From CAZABC01 sp964483405 (lineage in GTDB: Bacteria > Chloroflexota > Limnocylindria > Limnocylindrales > CSP1-4), in assembly GCA_964483405.1 (NCBI GenBank), contig CAZABC010000021.1:1-43116 (forward strand): a stretch of DNA of 43,116 nt, read 5' to 3'. This document shows, piece by piece, positions 7,875 through 16,973 of the stretch (the first letter of the stretch is position 1; every line of letters begins with the position of its first letter). A model generated the notes under the pieces. It was not told where the DNA came from and did not search any database. It saw nothing but the letters and a program-made list of their open reading frames with translations. The position numbers and the translations under genes were made by a program.

Positions 7875-8840
7875 GTGATCGTCGAGGTCCGCGAGCTCAG
7901 TCGCCGATTCGATGCCCTCGAGGCCGTCAAGGCCGTCTCGTTCGAGGTCGCCGGTGGCGAGATCTTCGGGTTCCTAGGGCCCAACGGCGCCGGCAAGACG
8001 ACGACCATCAACATGCTCTGCACGCTGCTGATGCCGACGGCCGGGTCGGCCTCGGTCGCCGGCTTCGACGTCGTCCAGCAGCGGAGCGAGGTGCGCCGGG
8101 CGATCGGCCTCGTCTTCCAGCAGCCGACCCTCGACGAGTACCTGACCGCCGAGCAGAACCTCCGCTTCCACGCCTACGCCTACGGGATGCCCGGCGATCT
8201 CCGCGAGCGCCGCCTGCGCGAGCTCCTCGAGATGGTCGAGCTGTGGGACCGCCGGGGCAACGACGTCCGGACCTACTCGGGCGGGATGAAGCGCCGCCTC
8301 GAGATCGCCCGCGGGCTGCTCCACCACCCGCGCGTCCTCTTCCTCGACGAGCCGACGCTCGGCCTCGACCCGCAGACGCGCCGCCGGATCTGGCAGTACC
8401 TGCTCGACATCCGCGAGCGGGAGGGCCTGACGATCTTCATGACGACCCACTACATGGACGAGGCCGAGTACTGCGACCGGATCGGGATCATCGACGACGG
8501 TCGGATCGTCGGGATCGGCACGCCGGCCGAGCACAAGGACCGCCTCGGCGGCGACCTCGTCGTCCTGCGGGTCGCCGACCAGGCCGCGGCGGTCGCCGAG
8601 ATCCGCGACCGGTACGGCGCCGAGGCGACCGTCGCCGACGGGACCGTCCGCTTCCACGTCCCGAGCGGCGAGTCGTTCCTGCCCGAGTTCGTCCGGTCGT
8701 TCGGCCAGCCGATGGAATCGGTCGGCCTGCGACGGCCGACGCTCGACGACGTCTTCCTCGCCCTGACCGGGCACGAGATCCGCGACGAAGAGGTCTCGGG
8801 CTACGACCAGATGCTCTCGCGGGGGCGGCGGGGCCACTGA
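7875..8840 (+). CDS. ABC-2-type exporter ATP-binding protein (DrrA-like)
   Basis: 321-aa ATPase that would power a two-gene ABC-2 exporter. Walker A GPNGAGKTT is at about 35-43, the signature YSGGMKRRLEIARGL at about 134-148, Walker B VLFLDEPTLGLD at 154-165, and the switch His at 192 (TTHYMDEAEYC). The C-terminal 80 residues, ending in the RRPTLDDVFLALTGH motif, are the extension typical of DrrA/daunorubicin-resistance ATPases. The substrate cannot be read from sequence; lipids, drugs and polysaccharides are all possible. I chose GTG 7875 because it starts right at the domain (IVEVRELSRRF) and follows a -10 hexamer at leaderless distance. Its stop overlaps the permease start (TGATG). Confidence 0.92.
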   Translation: MIVEVRELSRRFDALEAVKAVSFEVAGGEIFGFLGPNGAGKTTTINMLCTLLMPTAGSASVAGFDVVQQRSEVRRAIGLVFQQPTLDEYLTAEQNLRFHAYAYGMPGDLRERRLRELLEMVELWDRRGNDVRTYSGGMKRRLEIARGLLHHPRVLFLDEPTLGLDPQTRRRIWQYLLDIREREGLTIFMTTHYMDEAEYCDRIGIIDDGRIVGIGTPAEHKDRLGGDLVVLRVADQAAAVAEIRDRYGAEATVADGTVRFHVPSGESFLPEFVRSFGQPMESVGLRRPTLDDVFLALTGHEIRDEEVSGYDQMLSRGRRGH

Positions 8841-9634
8841 TGGCCGAGAACTGGCGCGGCTTCTGGGTCGTCGGCTACCGCGAGCTGCTCCGCTTCGTCC
8901 GCGACCGCTCGCGGCTCGTCTCGTCGCTCGCGTTCCCGCTCCTGTTCCTGATCGTCTTCGGGGCCGGCTTCAGCGGCGTCATCGGTGGGCTCGCGCCGGG
9001 CGTCGACTTCGTCCAGTTCATGTACCCGGGCATCATCGCGATGACCGTCCTCACGACGTCGCTGATGGCCGGCATCGGCGTCGTCTGGGATCGCGAGTTC
9101 GGGTTCCTCCGGGAGATCCTCGTCGCCCCGATCGGGCGGACCGGGATCGTCCTGGGCAAGGCCGCCGGCGCGACGGGCGTCGCGCTCGTCCAGGTCGGGC
9201 TGATGCTCCTGCTCGCGCCGCTCGTCGGCGTCTCGCTCGACCTCGCGCTCATCCTGACCCTCATCCCGATCGTCGCCATCCTCTCGTTCGGGCTGGCCGG
9301 GGTCGGGATCCTCGTCGCCTCGTTCATGCGGAGCCAGCAGGGCTTCAACCTGCTCATCCAGATCATCATCTTCCCGGCGATCTTCCTCGCCGGCGTCTTC
9401 TTCCCGGTCAACTCGGTCCCGCCCTGGCTCGAGGTCCTCTCCAAGCTCAACCCGCTGACCTACGGCGTCGACGCGATCCGCCAGGTCTTCCTCGGGCCCG
9501 CGGCGGCCGCCGCCGGCCTGGGGATCACCGTCGCCGGCCACCAGATGACGCTCGTCGAGGACGTCATCGTCGTCGGGATCTTCGGGGCGGTCGTCCTGCT
9601 CGGCGCGGTCCTCGCGTTCCGGCGCCAGGAGTAG
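8840..9634 (+). CDS. ABC-2-type exporter permease (DrrB-like)
   Basis: 264-aa membrane subunit with about six hydrophobic segments, in the ABC-2 permease layout. An amphipathic N-terminus (RELLRFVRDRSRL) precedes the first helix (about 30-50). Then come the QFMYPGIIAMTVL segment, the coupling stretch WDREFGFLREILVAPIGR typical of the family, three central helices, the IFFPAIFLAGVFFPV segment with LNPLTYGVDAIRQ, and a last helix ending FRRQE. The start ATG overlaps the stop of the ATPase gene, so the subunits are translationally coupled. The adjacent convergent gene on the minus strand ends 53 nt away. Confidence 0.92.
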   Translation: MAENWRGFWVVGYRELLRFVRDRSRLVSSLAFPLLFLIVFGAGFSGVIGGLAPGVDFVQFMYPGIIAMTVLTTSLMAGIGVVWDREFGFLREILVAPIGRTGIVLGKAAGATGVALVQVGLMLLLAPLVGVSLDLALILTLIPIVAILSFGLAGVGILVASFMRSQQGFNLLIQIIIFPAIFLAGVFFPVNSVPPWLEVLSKLNPLTYGVDAIRQVFLGPAAAAAGLGITVAGHQMTLVEDVIVVGIFGAVVLLGAVLAFRRQE

Positions 9635-9686
9635 CGCGGCGCCGACGGCCCCGACGGCGGCCGCGCGACGCGCGCCGACTCGCCGC

Positions 9687-10832
9687 TCAGTCCGGCTCGG
9701 GTCGCCAGGTCGACCCCGGGGCCATCCGCTCGGTGAAGCCGCGCAGGCTGCCGCGCCAGAGCGCCCGCTCGAAGTACGAGCCGTCGGGCCGGATCCCGTC
9801 GAGGCCGCCCGCCGAGACGAGCTGCTCGAGGAGCGGGGCGAGCTGCGAGCCGTAGACGTGCATGCACGGCTCGGGCCGGACGCCGGGCCACGAGTAGCAC
9901 GAGACGACGGTCCGCCGAACGGCGGTCGGGATCCCCGGCGGCAGACGGTCCCAGGCCGGATCGTCGGGGCCGAACTCCCACTGGTCGAGGTCGCCCTGGG
10001 GGATGCCCTCGATCGCCCGGACGATCCGCGGCTCGGCGTCGAGGAGGTACGGGTCGACGGCGAGGTCGCAGATGACGGCGTGCTCGGGGAGCAGGGCGAT
10101 CCAGGCGTTCGGGACGATCGGTCTCGACGGGTCGCGCCGGGCGGTCGCGTCGACGAGGAGGTCGGTCTGGGTGAGCCGCCCCCGCAGGTAGGCGGCGTCG
10201 CCGGTCAGGTTGCGCCCGAGCGTCACGACCTCGACGCCCGCCAGCCCGAGCCGACCGAAGGCCTCGTTCCGCGCCTCGTCGCCGTACTTCGTCGCGAACT
10301 CGACGGCGTGGCGGCCGACCCGGCCGGCGCCCATGATCGTGACCTTGACCGTCGGCCGGCCGGGCTCGACGAGGGCCGGCCAGGTCCGCTCGAGGGCGGC
10401 GAACGCCGCGCCGATGCCGTTCCAGGCGACGCTCCGGAGGTTCTCGACGAGTCGTCGGCCGTCCTCGTTCGCGATGAGGTCGAGGGCGATCGCGTCGATG
10501 CCGAGCTCGCGGAGCATCGCGACCCGGCCCGGACGGGTGTTGAAGTGGAGCATCGAGACGAGGGTCGCGCCGCGCCGGAGGAGCTCGTAGCGGCCCTCGG
10601 GCGCGCGGAGGACGATCACGACGTCCTGGCGGTAGCAGTCCTCCTCGTCGGACACGACGACCGCGGGCGAGATCGTGCTGTAGTCGAGGTCGGTGTAGCC
10701 CATCCCCGAGCCGATCCCGGTCTCGACGTGGACCTCGGCCCCGATCGCGGTCAGCAGCCCGATGAGCGGCGGCAGGAAGTCGCGCCGCTCGCTCGGCTCG
10801 CGGTGCATCCGCGGGAACCCGACGGTCGTCAT
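9687..10832 (-). CDS. Alanine dehydrogenase / transhydrogenase-like oxidoreductase
   Basis: 381-aa protein of the alanine dehydrogenase/pyridine nucleotide transhydrogenase superfamily. The N-terminal domain begins VGFPRMHREPSERRDFLPPLI (about 4-24), with VETGIGSGMGYTDLDY, matching the substrate-binding half. A Rossmann motif VKVTIMGAGRVGRHAVEFA lies at about 183-201. The protein is divergent from true alanine dehydrogenase, so the substrate could be another amino or imino acid. It is the last gene of the ten-gene operon, 25 nt after the fifth MttB homologue, with a strong GGGGGAGGT ribosome-binding site before ATG 10832. It probably handles an amino-acid-like product of the pathway (inference). 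No signal peptide; cytosolic. Confidence 0.78.
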   Translation of the reverse strand: MTTVGFPRMHREPSERRDFLPPLIGLLTAIGAEVHVETGIGSGMGYTDLDYSTISPAVVVSDEEDCYRQDVVIVLRAPEGRYELLRRGATLVSMLHFNTRPGRVAMLRELGIDAIALDLIANEDGRRLVENLRSVAWNGIGAAFAALERTWPALVEPGRPTVKVTIMGAGRVGRHAVEFATKYGDEARNEAFGRLGLAGVEVVTLGRNLTGDAAYLRGRLTQTDLLVDATARRDPSRPIVPNAWIALLPEHAVICDLAVDPYLLDAEPRIVRAIEGIPQGDLDQWEFGPDDPAWDRLPPGIPTAVRRTVVSCYSWPGVRPEPCMHVYGSQLAPLLEQLVSAGGLDGIRPDGSYFERALWRGSLRGFTERMAPGSTWRPEPD

Positions 10833-10857
10833 CGCGGACCTCCCCCTGTCGCGCCGG

Positions 10858-12297
10858 TCAGTCGAACGCCGCGAGCGCCCGGTCGGCCTCGGCGAGGATC
10901 GCGTCGAGGTCGGCCGCCACGGCGTCGGGCAGCGGGTGAACCGGGGGCGCGGCGAGGATCTCGCGGACCCGCTCCCGCGCCCGATCGTAGACCGTCGGCT
11001 GGCCGGCGTCGAGCCAGGCGTCGCGCGACTGCCGGCCGTGGATCCGGGGCTGGACGAACTCGCCGCTGCGGGCCGCCCGGCGGGTCGACTCCATGAACAG
11101 GAAGTCGCCGCCCGGCCCGGCCGTGAGGACGTCCTCGAACCGCTCGGCACCCTCGGCCACGTCGACGCCCTCGTACAGCCGGGCGACGAACCGGGCGAGC
11201 TCGTCGTCGACGAGGATCTGCTCGAGGACGAGGGTCTGGTCGCCGTCGATCTCGCCGTAGCCGACGATGATGTCGGCGCCGGCCGAGACCGGCGGGATCA
11301 TCGTCAGCAGCTTCTCGGCGATCGCCTCGGCGCCGACGTCGTGGGCATCGGAGACGCAGCCGGTCGTCGTCGTCGGCAGGCCGTACCAGCGGCCCATCGT
11401 CGTGAGCGCCGCCGACTGGATGCCGACCTCCGGCGTCCCGGCGAGGAAGGCGCCCGAGCGGAAGTCCATCGTCCCGACCGCGCTGCTGTAGATGACCGGC
11501 CGGCCCGGGTGGGCGAGCTGGAAGACGACGAGCGACGAGAGCGCTTCGGCGTTGGCCAGGGCGATGTTGCCAAGGAGGCTCGCCGGGCCGGTGGTCCCGG
11601 GGACGGGCATCGACATCGTCATGACCGGCACGTCGAGGTCGCCGAGGTCGAGGTAGGCGTCGAGCATCGGGCCGTCGTGGACGAGCGGCGCGACCGGGCA
11701 GTAGATCAGCGACGCCGGGCGGCGCTCGCGGAGCGTCGCCTCGCCGAAGATCGCCAGCAGCGCCGCGGCGAGGAACGGGGCCTGCTCGCGGTGGTGGAGC
11801 TCGTGCTGGCCGTGCTTCGCGCAGGCCCGGAGCATCGTCGCGAACTCGTGGACGGCGCGCGACCCCGACGGCATGTCGGACGCCGCGACCGGGGCCCAGG
11901 CCATCACCCCGAGCTCGGTCGTCTCGAAGACGCGGCAACCGAGCTCGATGTCGCGGCGCGTCCCGTAGCGGCGCTCGCCGGTCTCGAGGTCGCGGGCGAA
12001 GGCGGCCGTCCCGTCGAGCGCGTAGCGGCTGACCGGCGACGGCAGGGCGTAGTCGTAGCCCGGGTCGCGGCCGCCGAGGACGACCGAGCGCGGCGCGCGG
12101 GCGAGCGTCCCCTCGACGAGCTCGCGCGAGATCCGGACGGTCGCGGTCGCGTCGTGCACGCTCGCCCCGGCGTCCCGGAAGAGCGGCAGCGCGCGCTCGC
12201 CGTGGAAGCGGACGCCGACCTCGGCGAGGAGCCGCAGGCTCGCCTCGTGGACCCGGGTCACGTCGTCGTCGGACAGGAACCGCGCGTCGTACCGCAT
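10858..12297 (-). CDS. MttB-family methyltransferase homologue E (fifth in the array)
   Basis: 479-aa member of the trimethylamine methyltransferase superfamily (COG5598), a TIM-barrel family that moves methyl groups from quaternary or tertiary amines to a corrinoid protein. It has the N-terminal helix block (SDDDVTRVHEASLRLLAEVGVRF), LALxxGD-like middle strands, and an AGPGGDFLFMESTRRA motif near the C-terminus, where the conserved GGHFL His is Asp. It lacks the TDGCG segment found in homologues A-C and reads DGTAAFARDLETGERR there, so it is one of the two most divergent copies. There is no in-frame amber codon, hence no pyrrolysine, and no B12-binding DxHxxG. It starts 3 nt after the stop of homologue D. 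Confidence 0.85.
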   Translation of the reverse strand: MRYDARFLSDDDVTRVHEASLRLLAEVGVRFHGERALPLFRDAGASVHDATATVRISRELVEGTLARAPRSVVLGGRDPGYDYALPSPVSRYALDGTAAFARDLETGERRYGTRRDIELGCRVFETTELGVMAWAPVAASDMPSGSRAVHEFATMLRACAKHGQHELHHREQAPFLAAALLAIFGEATLRERRPASLIYCPVAPLVHDGPMLDAYLDLGDLDVPVMTMSMPVPGTTGPASLLGNIALANAEALSSLVVFQLAHPGRPVIYSSAVGTMDFRSGAFLAGTPEVGIQSAALTTMGRWYGLPTTTTGCVSDAHDVGAEAIAEKLLTMIPPVSAGADIIVGYGEIDGDQTLVLEQILVDDELARFVARLYEGVDVAEGAERFEDVLTAGPGGDFLFMESTRRAARSGEFVQPRIHGRQSRDAWLDAGQPTVYDRARERVREILAAPPVHPLPDAVAADLDAILAEADRALAAFD

Positions 12298-12300
12298 GCC

Positions 12301-13785
12301 TCACCCTGCCCCGGTCGGGGGCGCTCCGGGCGGCGCCGAGCCGGCTCGCGCCGCCGCCTCCATCCGTTCGAGCTCCGCGACGACCGCCGGGTCGAGCGGG
12401 AGCGGCTCGTGGTCCGCGAGGGTCGCCTCGACGACCGCCCGCGCCTCGTCGAGGAGCTCAGGCCGCCCGGCGGCGTCCCAGCGGTCGGGTGAGTCGTGGA
12501 AGCCGAGCCGCGGCCGGAGCCACTCGCCGCCGCGGACCGCGTCGCGCGTCGCCGGCCGGGCCATGAAGTCGCCGCCGTGGCCGGCCTCGGCGAGCGCGAC
12601 CTCGACCGGCTCGAGGGCCGGGCCTGTCGGATCGCCGCCGTCGCCGATCCCCTCGTGCAGCCGGGCGAGCCGGCGGAACACCTCGAGGTCGATGACGAGC
12701 TGCTCGAGGCTGAGCGTCGTCGCGCCGTCGAGCTGCCCGGGCCCGACGAGGATGTCGGGCCACGAGAGCGCCGGCAGCGCCCAGGTCGAGGCTCGCTCGT
12801 AGGCCGACTGGATCCCCGGCCGATGGACGTCGCTGCTCCCGGTCGAGGCGACGACCGGCAGGCCGACGTAGCGGGCGATCTCGGTCGTCGCCGCCCCGAG
12901 CAGGCCGTGCTCGATCGCGCCGCCACCCCAGCGACCGGTCCGGGGCTCCATGACCGCGAGCGCCGGGGCGTAGATGAACGGGGTGCCCGGCGCGGCCGAC
13001 TCGACGAGGCAGAGCATCGCGAGGACCTCGCCGTGCCCGAGGGCGATCGTCGAGGCGAGCCCGACCGGGGCCGTCAGGCCCATGATCGGCATCGGCATCA
13101 CGGCGATCGGGACGTCCCAGCCGAGCGTCGCGAGGTAGGCGTCGGTGTGGGGGCCCTCGAGGACGAGCGGCGAGACCGGGCAGACGAGGTACGACAGCGG
13201 GTGGTCGCGGCGGATCGCGTCGCGGCCGCCGGCGACGACCTCGAGCGCGGCGAGGAGCCAGGCCGACTCGTCGGGGTCCCCGGCGCCGTGCTGGATGTGC
13301 TTCGAGAACCGGGCCGTGGCCTCGCCGAGGTGGCGGACCGCGCCGGCGGTCGCGGGCTCGCCCCAGGCCACCTCGACCATCTGCCAGTACACGCCGACCT
13401 CCGGCGCGGCGTCGAGCAGCCGGGTCGCCCGGTCCCAGTCCTCGCGGGTCGCCGGCCGGCGCTCGCCGGTCGCGCCGTCGAGGACCGCGACCGCCTCGCC
13501 GTCGCCCATCAGGGTGCACCCGCCGGCGTTCATCGGCAGCGACCAGCCGGACCGCCGACCGCCGAGCGAGAAGTGTCGCGGCGCGGCCGCGAGCGAGCGC
13601 TCGACGAGGTCGGGCGGGAGCCGGACGACGCGGCTCGCCTCGTCGACCCGGGCGCCGGCGTCGGCGAGGATCGACCGGGCGCGGGCCGAGTCCACCCGCA
13701 CGCCGATCCGCTCGAGGACGTCGAGCGCCCGCCCGTGGATCCCGGCGAGCTCGGCGTCCGAGAGGACCCGGACCTGGGTCCTCAT
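12301..13785 (-). CDS. MttB-family methyltransferase homologue D (fourth in the array)
   Basis: 494-aa COG5598 protein. The N-terminus (MRTQVRVLSDAELAGIHGRAL) starts directly at the conserved helix block, without the Pro-rich leader seen in A-C. The segment corresponding to TDGCG of A-C reads MGDGEAVAVLDGATGERR, and the C-terminal glycine motif is GHGGDFMARPATRD (Asp instead of His). The protein ends in an Ala/Pro/Gly-rich tail (AGSAPPGAPPTGAG). ATG 13785 overlaps the inferred stop of homologue C by 4 nt (ATGA), which confirms the start and implies translational coupling. Like the others it has no pyrrolysine codon. Function: presumably methylamine or betaine demethylation with its own substrate preference. 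Confidence 0.85.
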   Translation of the reverse strand: MRTQVRVLSDAELAGIHGRALDVLERIGVRVDSARARSILADAGARVDEASRVVRLPPDLVERSLAAAPRHFSLGGRRSGWSLPMNAGGCTLMGDGEAVAVLDGATGERRPATREDWDRATRLLDAAPEVGVYWQMVEVAWGEPATAGAVRHLGEATARFSKHIQHGAGDPDESAWLLAALEVVAGGRDAIRRDHPLSYLVCPVSPLVLEGPHTDAYLATLGWDVPIAVMPMPIMGLTAPVGLASTIALGHGEVLAMLCLVESAAPGTPFIYAPALAVMEPRTGRWGGGAIEHGLLGAATTEIARYVGLPVVASTGSSDVHRPGIQSAYERASTWALPALSWPDILVGPGQLDGATTLSLEQLVIDLEVFRRLARLHEGIGDGGDPTGPALEPVEVALAEAGHGGDFMARPATRDAVRGGEWLRPRLGFHDSPDRWDAAGRPELLDEARAVVEATLADHEPLPLDPAVVAELERMEAAARAGSAPPGAPPTGAG

Positions 13786-15504
13786 CGGGGGTCGGCCCCG
13801 CGGGCCGGGGCTCCGGTCGCGCCGCGGGGCGGGGTCCCGGTCGCGCCGCGGGGCGGGGTCCCGGTCGCTCCGCGGNNNNNNNNNNNNNNNNNNNNNNNNN
13901 NNNNNNNNNNNNNNNNNNNNNNNNNNNNNNNNNNNNNNNNNNNNNNNNNNNNNNNNNNNNNNNNNNNNNNNNNNNCCGCGGGGCGGGGTCCCGGTCGCTC
14001 CGCGGAGCGTGCCATGGGCCGTCCGCGGCGCGTCCGCCACCCGGCCCAGCTCGCGGTCCGCCGCCGCGACGATCCGCTCGAGCTCGAGCCGACGCGCCTC
14101 GTCGAGCGGCTCGGGACGATGGTCGGCGAGGATCCGCTCGACGACCTCGCGGGCAGCGACGGCCGGCGCCAGCGGCGTCCCGTCGGTCGTCGTCCGCCCG
14201 GTGAGCGCCGAGAAGGGCATCGCGCGGAGGCCGTCGCGGGTGCTCGGCTCGACCAGGAAGTGGCCGCCCGGGCCGACCGACCGGATGACGTCGAGGGCGA
14301 GCGCCGTGCGGCTCGTATCGAGTCGGGCGAGATCGCCGCGGACCCGCTCGTGGAGGTCGGCGTCGAGCACCAGCTGCTCGGGGACGAGGAGGGTGCAGGC
14401 CTCGAGGAGCCCCATCCCGCTGCCGGTCTCGGCCCCGAGCAGGGCGCACAGCGTCAGCGCCGGTCCCGCCTCCGCCGCGGCCTGCCAGTCCGAGGCCCGG
14501 GCGTCGGTGCCGAAGACGCCGGCGAGGGTCGGCACGCCCCAGGCGTGGGCCAGCTCGACGCCGACCGCGTACATCGGGTCGCCGCCGAGGCTCGTCGCGA
14601 GGAAGTCGCCGGTCCGCGGGTCCATGACGCCGGTCATGAGCGAGTGGAAGACCGGGGCGCCCGGATGCTCGAGCTCGATCAGCGTGAGCGCGGCGACGAT
14701 CTCGGCATCGCCCTGGGCGATCGTGCCGGCGATCGATGCGGGCCCGGTCGAGCCGGCGGTCGCCATCGACATGAAGCCGACCGGCAGCCCGGCCGCGGCG
14801 AGGACGAGGGCGCCCTCCATCCCCTCGGCGTCCTGGGCGAGCGGCGCGATCGCGCAGATGAGCGCCGACAGCGGCGGGCGGGCCCGCAGGGTCGCCTCGT
14901 CGCCGGCGAGCACGCGGGCCATCTCGACCGCGTAGCAGGCCATCGGCTCGCCCATGACCGTCTCGGTCTGGACGTGCTTGACCGTGTTCGTGACCGAGGC
15001 CAGGAGCTCGTGGAGCGGCGCGGTCGCCGGGTGGTCGCCGGCGCTCACGATCGGCCAGTAGAAGCCGACCGCCGGCAGGGCGTCGGCGACCCGGGCCATC
15101 GCCGCGACGTCGCGGGTCAGCGACGAGCGCCGCTCGCGGGTCGCCGGGTCGATCGTCTCGATCCCGCAGCCGTCGGTCGCGACGTACAGCGCCGTCCCGT
15201 CGAGGACCGCGTCGTGGGCCGGCGTCCGGGCGCCCATCGTGTAGCCGCGCGGCGCGGCGGCCATCGCCCGCTCGACGAGATCGGGCGGCAGCCGGACGAT
15301 CGCGCTGGCCTCGTCGACCCGGGCGCCGTGGGCGGCATAGCGCTCGCGGATCCGGCGCGAGGGGCAGCGGACGCCGACACTGTCGAGGATCTCGAGCGTC
15401 GCGGCGCGGAAGTCGGCCAGCTGACCATCGTCGAGCAGCCGGAGCCGGGTCGCGGGGCGGATCGGGGCGAGCGGGGGCGTCGCCGAGACGCCGGGCGCGC
15501 TCAT
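13782..15504 (-). CDS. MttB-family methyltransferase homologue C with repeat tail, spans gap
   Basis: COG5598 protein closest to A and B in plan: Pro-rich leader, helix block DDGQLADFRAATLEILDSVGV, DGTALYVATDGCGIETID (about 105-122), VGFYWPIVSAGD, and VGPGGHFLVEPSTRDG with the family His. Its 3' end enters the 24-bp repeat and the N gap. If the identical 30-nt flanks are merged, the frame runs on exactly. The tail becomes RGATGTPP, RGATGTPP, RGATGAPA, RGADPR, then a TGA at 13782-13784 overlapping the start of homologue D, as with its neighbours. The merged protein would be 530 aa plus any collapsed repeat units. Its own ATG 15504 overlaps the stop of homologue B by 4 nt. Confidence 0.8.
13801..14005. 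repeat. 24-bp in-frame tandem repeat with a 100-N gap, at the 3' end of homologue C
   Basis: Unit of 24 bp (CCGGTCGCGCCGCGGGGCGG plus GGTC), reading RGATGTPP on the minus strand. The N run is 13876-13975. The 30 bases on either side (13846-13875 and 13976-14005) are identical. Joining them by that overlap keeps one open frame. Confidence 0.9.
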
Positions 15505-16973
15505 CCGAGGTCGCGGTCGGCCGCGGCGAGGATGCGGGTGAGCTCCGCCTGCTGGGCCGGGTCGAGGGGGGCCGGGTGGTGGTTGGCCCGGATCCAGGCG
15601 ACCCGCTCCCGGGCGACCTCGACGGGGTCGCGGTAGCCGCCGGTCTCGGCGAGCTCGTGGGTCAGCGCCCGGGTCAGGGCCGTCTTCATGTGCTTGCGGG
15701 TGTGCTGCTCGAGCAGGTAGTGGCCGCCGGGCCCGACGTTCGCGATGACGTCGAGGGCGAGCGTCTCGTCGTCCACGTCCTCGGCGAGCAGCGCGTAGCG
15801 GGCCCGCTGGTAGATGTCGTCGTCGAGGATGATCGCCTCGGGGTAGAGGAGGGTGTAGGTCCGGTCGAGGCCGAGCCCGGTGACGAGCTCGGGACCGGTG
15901 AGCCCGGCGATGAGCGGGTCGAGGGCGACCTCGACGCCGGCCTGCCAGGTCCCGGCGCTCGGCGAGTCCGTCCCGAAGCAGGCCGCCATCGACGGCACGC
16001 CCCAGTGATGTGCCATCTCGACCGGGGCGTAGCGGACCCGGGCGTCGAGCGAGTAGCCGACGTACGTCCCGGTCCGCGGGTCGGCCCAGGCCTTCATGAT
16101 CGAGTGGAATACGGGCGCGCCCGGGAAGGCGAGCTGGAGGAGGACGATGCCGCTGATGACCTCGGCGTCGCCGACGACGAGACAGCCGGCCGTCGTCGCG
16201 GGCGCGGTCGTCCCGAGGGTCGGCATCGCGAGGAAGCCGACCGGGATCCCGGCCTCCGCGAAGACGAGGGACGCCTCGAGACCGGCGTCGTCCTGGGCGA
16301 GCGGGGCGATCGAGCAGATGAGGTCGGACAGGACCGGCCGCTCGCGGAGGGCCTCGCGGCTGCCCGCGATGACGGTCGCCATCTCGATCGCCCGGCGGGC
16401 GGGCTCGGCCCCCATGACCATCGCCTGGAAGTGCTTGACGGTGTTGTTGTAGGCCGCGTCGATCTCGTGGAGCTGCGAGGTCCGGCCGTGGTCCTGGGCG
16501 CTGACGGTCGGCCACATGAAGCCGATCGAGCCGAGGTAGTCGGCGATCCGGGCGACCTCGGCGACGTCGCTCTTGCGCGACGGGCGCTCGAGCCGGGTGT
16601 CCCAGTCGATCGTCGCCACCCCGCAGCCGTCGGTCGTGAAGTAGCTCGTGCCCTCCTCGAGGTGGAGGTCGAAGGCCGGGTCGCGCGCCGCCATCGTGAA
16701 CGTGCGCGGCACCGTGGCCATCGCCCGCCGCACGAGGTCGCGCGGGAACCGGACGATCCGCGTCGCATGGTCCACGGTCGCCCCGTGGTCGGCCAGGATC
16801 GACAGCGCCCGCTCCGAGGGGAAGCGGACCCCGACATCCTCGAGGACCCGGAGCGTCGCGTCCTGCATCCGGTCGAGCTGGTCCTCGGCCAGGAACCGGA
16901 CGCGGTGCGGGGACCGGAGCGGCTGGAGCGGGGGCGTCGGGCTGTGGCCGCCGCCCTCGGTCGGCGAGGTCAT
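15501..16973 (-). CDS. MttB-family methyltransferase homologue B (second in the array)
   Basis: 490-aa COG5598 protein, highly similar to homologue A throughout. The shared segments include GTSYFTTDGCGVATID, ERPSRKxDV, GIPVGFLAMPTLGTTAPAT, RYAPVEMAHHWGVPS, LDRTYTLLYPE, and the C-terminal GGYRDPVEVARERVxWIRANHHP. The conserved motif GPGGHYLLEQHTRKHM keeps both His residues. The similarity extends to the nucleotide level at the 3' ends (15501-15650 versus 16970-17120), so A and B are a relatively recent tandem duplication. Differences such as KHFQAMVMGAEP versus KHVQSETVMGAAS around the barrel may alter the substrate. Four-nt overlaps on both sides show tight coupling. No pyrrolysine codon, no corrinoid domain. 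Confidence 0.87.
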   Translation of the reverse strand: MTSPTEGGGHSPTPPLQPLRSPHRVRFLAEDQLDRMQDATLRVLEDVGVRFPSERALSILADHGATVDHATRIVRFPRDLVRRAMATVPRTFTMAARDPAFDLHLEEGTSYFTTDGCGVATIDWDTRLERPSRKSDVAEVARIADYLGSIGFMWPTVSAQDHGRTSQLHEIDAAYNNTVKHFQAMVMGAEPARRAIEMATVIAGSREALRERPVLSDLICSIAPLAQDDAGLEASLVFAEAGIPVGFLAMPTLGTTAPATTAGCLVVGDAEVISGIVLLQLAFPGAPVFHSIMKAWADPRTGTYVGYSLDARVRYAPVEMAHHWGVPSMAACFGTDSPSAGTWQAGVEVALDPLIAGLTGPELVTGLGLDRTYTLLYPEAIILDDDIYQRARYALLAEDVDDETLALDVIANVGPGGHYLLEQHTRKHMKTALTRALTHELAETGGYRDPVEVARERVAWIRANHHPAPLDPAQQAELTRILAAADRDLG

